Shown here: positions 25,754 to 26,942 of the stretch, piece by piece | Numbering within the stretch: position 1 is the stretch's first letter | How the letters are laid out: each line of letters opens with the position of its first letter | Assembly (NCBI GenBank): GCA_964617665.1 | Contig: CAZUAH010000152.1 | Span: 1 to 26,942, forward strand | Reading direction: 5' to 3' | Source of the DNA: JADHUC01 sp964617665 | GTDB lineage: Bacteria > Planctomycetota > Planctomycetia > Pirellulales > Pirellulaceae | Length of the DNA stretch: 26,942 bases | The notes under the pieces: model-generated | The model's database searches: none | Told to the model about the DNA's origin: nothing | The model's input: only the letters and a program-made list of their open reading frames with translations | Position numbers and translations under genes: made by a program

Positions 25754-26869
25754 CTACTTCTGGCAGCACGATTTCTGGCAGCACGAACCGCAGCAGCTTG
25801 AGTATACGGGGACCTGTACGGTCTTCTGCACCATTCTGCATACTTGGACTTGGACTTCCTTTTCCACCTGATACGGCACACAGACCGTGTAGGTCTCGGT
25901 CACCTCTTCTGGTACCTGCTTGTAAGTGGTGACGTTCTCGACCCAAGTCTTCTCCTTTGGGACACAGACAGTGAAGGCTTCCTTTTTTTCGACCATGGCC
26001 GTTTCGTAGGTCGTCACCTTGCAGGTCTCGGTGCGGACCTCCTGCTTCATCTCGCATACCTTAACCGTGCAGGTGCGCGTCTCTGGCTTGCAGACGGTAA
26101 CCGTGTACTCGTACGGTTCTTGCACCATCTGCGGTTTACAGACTGTGCGAGTCACCTGCTCTTGAACCAGGTTTGGCACCCACACCCGCTGGCATACAGT
26201 CTGCGTGCATCCTTTCTGTACGCTTCCCTTCTGAATCGCACCCTTTTGGACGGCTCCCTTCTGAACAACTCCCACTGAGGTATCGCCGCAAGGATCGCAG
26301 CAGCAGACGCGCCGGCAGCATAGTCGCCGACAGCGGCTTTGGACCGGCACCTCGACCATCTGTGTTTCCCAATGTCCGCGATCCGCGGTCACAGTGTCAG
26401 TGACCTGCTCTTGAATCGTCCGGCACACCTGCCGCACGCCCTGTCGAATTTCCTGGTGCGCGACATTGACGGTGTACTGTTTCTCGACTTCCTTCCATTC
26501 TGGAACGCAAACCGTGTACTCTCGCGTCACGTCCTTTACAACGGGCTTGCAGACGGAATACGGAACCTTGCGCACTCGCGTTTCCGGAACCATGACAGTG
26601 CACTTGCGTTCGACTTGTTGGGTTTCCGGCACGCAACGGTAGACGGTGCGCGTACGCTGCTTCTCCTCTTGCTTATATTCGCAAACCGTTACCTTACGCG
26701 TTTCCGTGACCCATTCGGGTTCGCAGATCGTTTGCTCGACGTATTGCACTTGGCCGCAATCAGCTCCGCAGCCGCAACCTGAAGTTGCATATGGACCGCC
26801 CGCCGTCGCGACGTTTGCCGCGAGCAGTGCCAAGACAAAGGAAACCCAGACTAGATGGTGTCGATTCAT
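25754..26869 (-). CDS. exported Cys-rich YTV-type repeat protein
   Basis: This 371-residue exported protein has a signal peptide (HLVWVSFVLALLAANVATA) and then repeated units of the form (Y/T)TVC(V/K)PE-type, for example YTVCVPEWKEVEKQYTV, YTVTVCKPETRTCTV and YTVCVPYQVEKEV. This matches the YTV repeat family known from planctomycetes, proposed to contribute to their proteinaceous, disulphide-rich cell envelope. I count 33 cysteines (about 9%). A central block, 180-194, has CC and CCC clusters, followed by four tandem QKG pentapeptides at 201-220. The C-terminus ends in SCCGSCCQKSCCQK. The ATG at 26869 has AGAGAGG about 9 bases upstream. It converges with the GIY-YIG gene across 174 bases without another gene. 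Confidence 0.85.
   Translation of the reverse strand: MNRHHLVWVSFVLALLAANVATAGGPYATSGCGCGADCGQVQYVEQTICEPEWVTETRKVTVCEYKQEEKQRTRTVYRCVPETQQVERKCTVMVPETRVRKVPYSVCKPVVKDVTREYTVCVPEWKEVEKQYTVNVAHQEIRQGVRQVCRTIQEQVTDTVTADRGHWETQMVEVPVQSRCRRLCCRRVCCCDPCGDTSVGVVQKGAVQKGAIQKGSVQKGCTQTVCQRVWVPNLVQEQVTRTVCKPQMVQEPYEYTVTVCKPETRTCTVKVCEMKQEVRTETCKVTTYETAMVEKKEAFTVCVPKEKTWVENVTTYKQVPEEVTETYTVCVPYQVEKEVQVQVCRMVQKTVQVPVYSSCCGSCCQKSCCQK
26210..26269. repeat. in-frame tandem repeat encoding QKG pentapeptides
   Basis: Four consecutive 15-base units encode VVQKG, AVQKG, AIQKG and SVQKG within the Cys-rich protein. The unit count could vary between strains. It is coding sequence and not a CRISPR-like or transposon repeat. 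Confidence 0.8.
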
Positions 26870-26942
26870 TATGCGTACCTCTCTTTTTACAGCGCACGCA
26901 CGAAGAACGCGTGAGGTTTGTGATTGCAGTAAATCACGGGAT

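Noticed and set aside
26210..26269. CRISPR-like or minisatellite array
   Set aside because: The 15-base units are contiguous, in frame and encode QKG pentapeptides inside a well-supported gene.

Overview
This window looks like a chromosomal piece of a planctomycete, most likely close to Pirellulales. The signs are a Cys-rich exported protein of the YTV-repeat type, a two-haem hydrazine-synthase-alpha-like beta-propeller protein, exported HEAT and PQQ-type propeller proteins, several AIM24-family genes, an archaemetzincin, and housekeeping genes scattered singly rather than in classical operons. No rRNA, tRNA, CRISPR array, insertion sequence or prophage was seen. The lineage is inferred from gene content, not from a marker-gene search.

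Layout. 63-4845 (minus strand) is a nucleotide-sugar block: UDP-GlcNAc 2-epimerase, a membrane 4,6-dehydratase of the CapD/WbpM type, and a UDP-HexNAc 6-dehydrogenase. It is the sugar-precursor part of a surface polysaccharide locus that may continue past the left edge. 5196-9128 holds an exported archaemetzincin, convergent with the large di-haem HZS-alpha-like protein. 9354-14445 (plus strand) holds a beta-propeller protein, a perfect 25-bp inverted repeat, biotin-protein ligase and an exported HEAT-repeat protein. 14561-17452 (minus strand) is a tight four-gene run: three tandem AIM24 paralogues, then mutM (Fpg). 17951-19330 is a membrane-anchored planctomycete-type protein. 19580-23297 has tyrS overlapping tail to tail with an orphan fliM-like gene, followed by proA with a strong terminator. 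23552-26869 has hisH, a small cupin, an apparently exported GIY-YIG protein and the Cys-rich YTV-type protein.

Two 10-N gaps (17778-17787 and 21925-21934) are each flanked by near-duplicate sequence. In the first, every mismatch I counted over 150 aligned bases is a transversion, a pattern not expected of natural divergence. In the second, one copy is degraded into G, C and A runs. Both are best read as overlapping contig ends joined as if they were separate, so local lengths and repeats there should not be trusted.

Most genes are ordinary for this lineage. The most interesting points are the triple-AIM24/mutM run, the exported archaemetzincin and exported GIY-YIG protein (families usually found inside the cell), the di-haem propeller protein, and the 33-cysteine YTV-type protein with its internal QKG repeats. 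I found no convincing new defence or mobile system.
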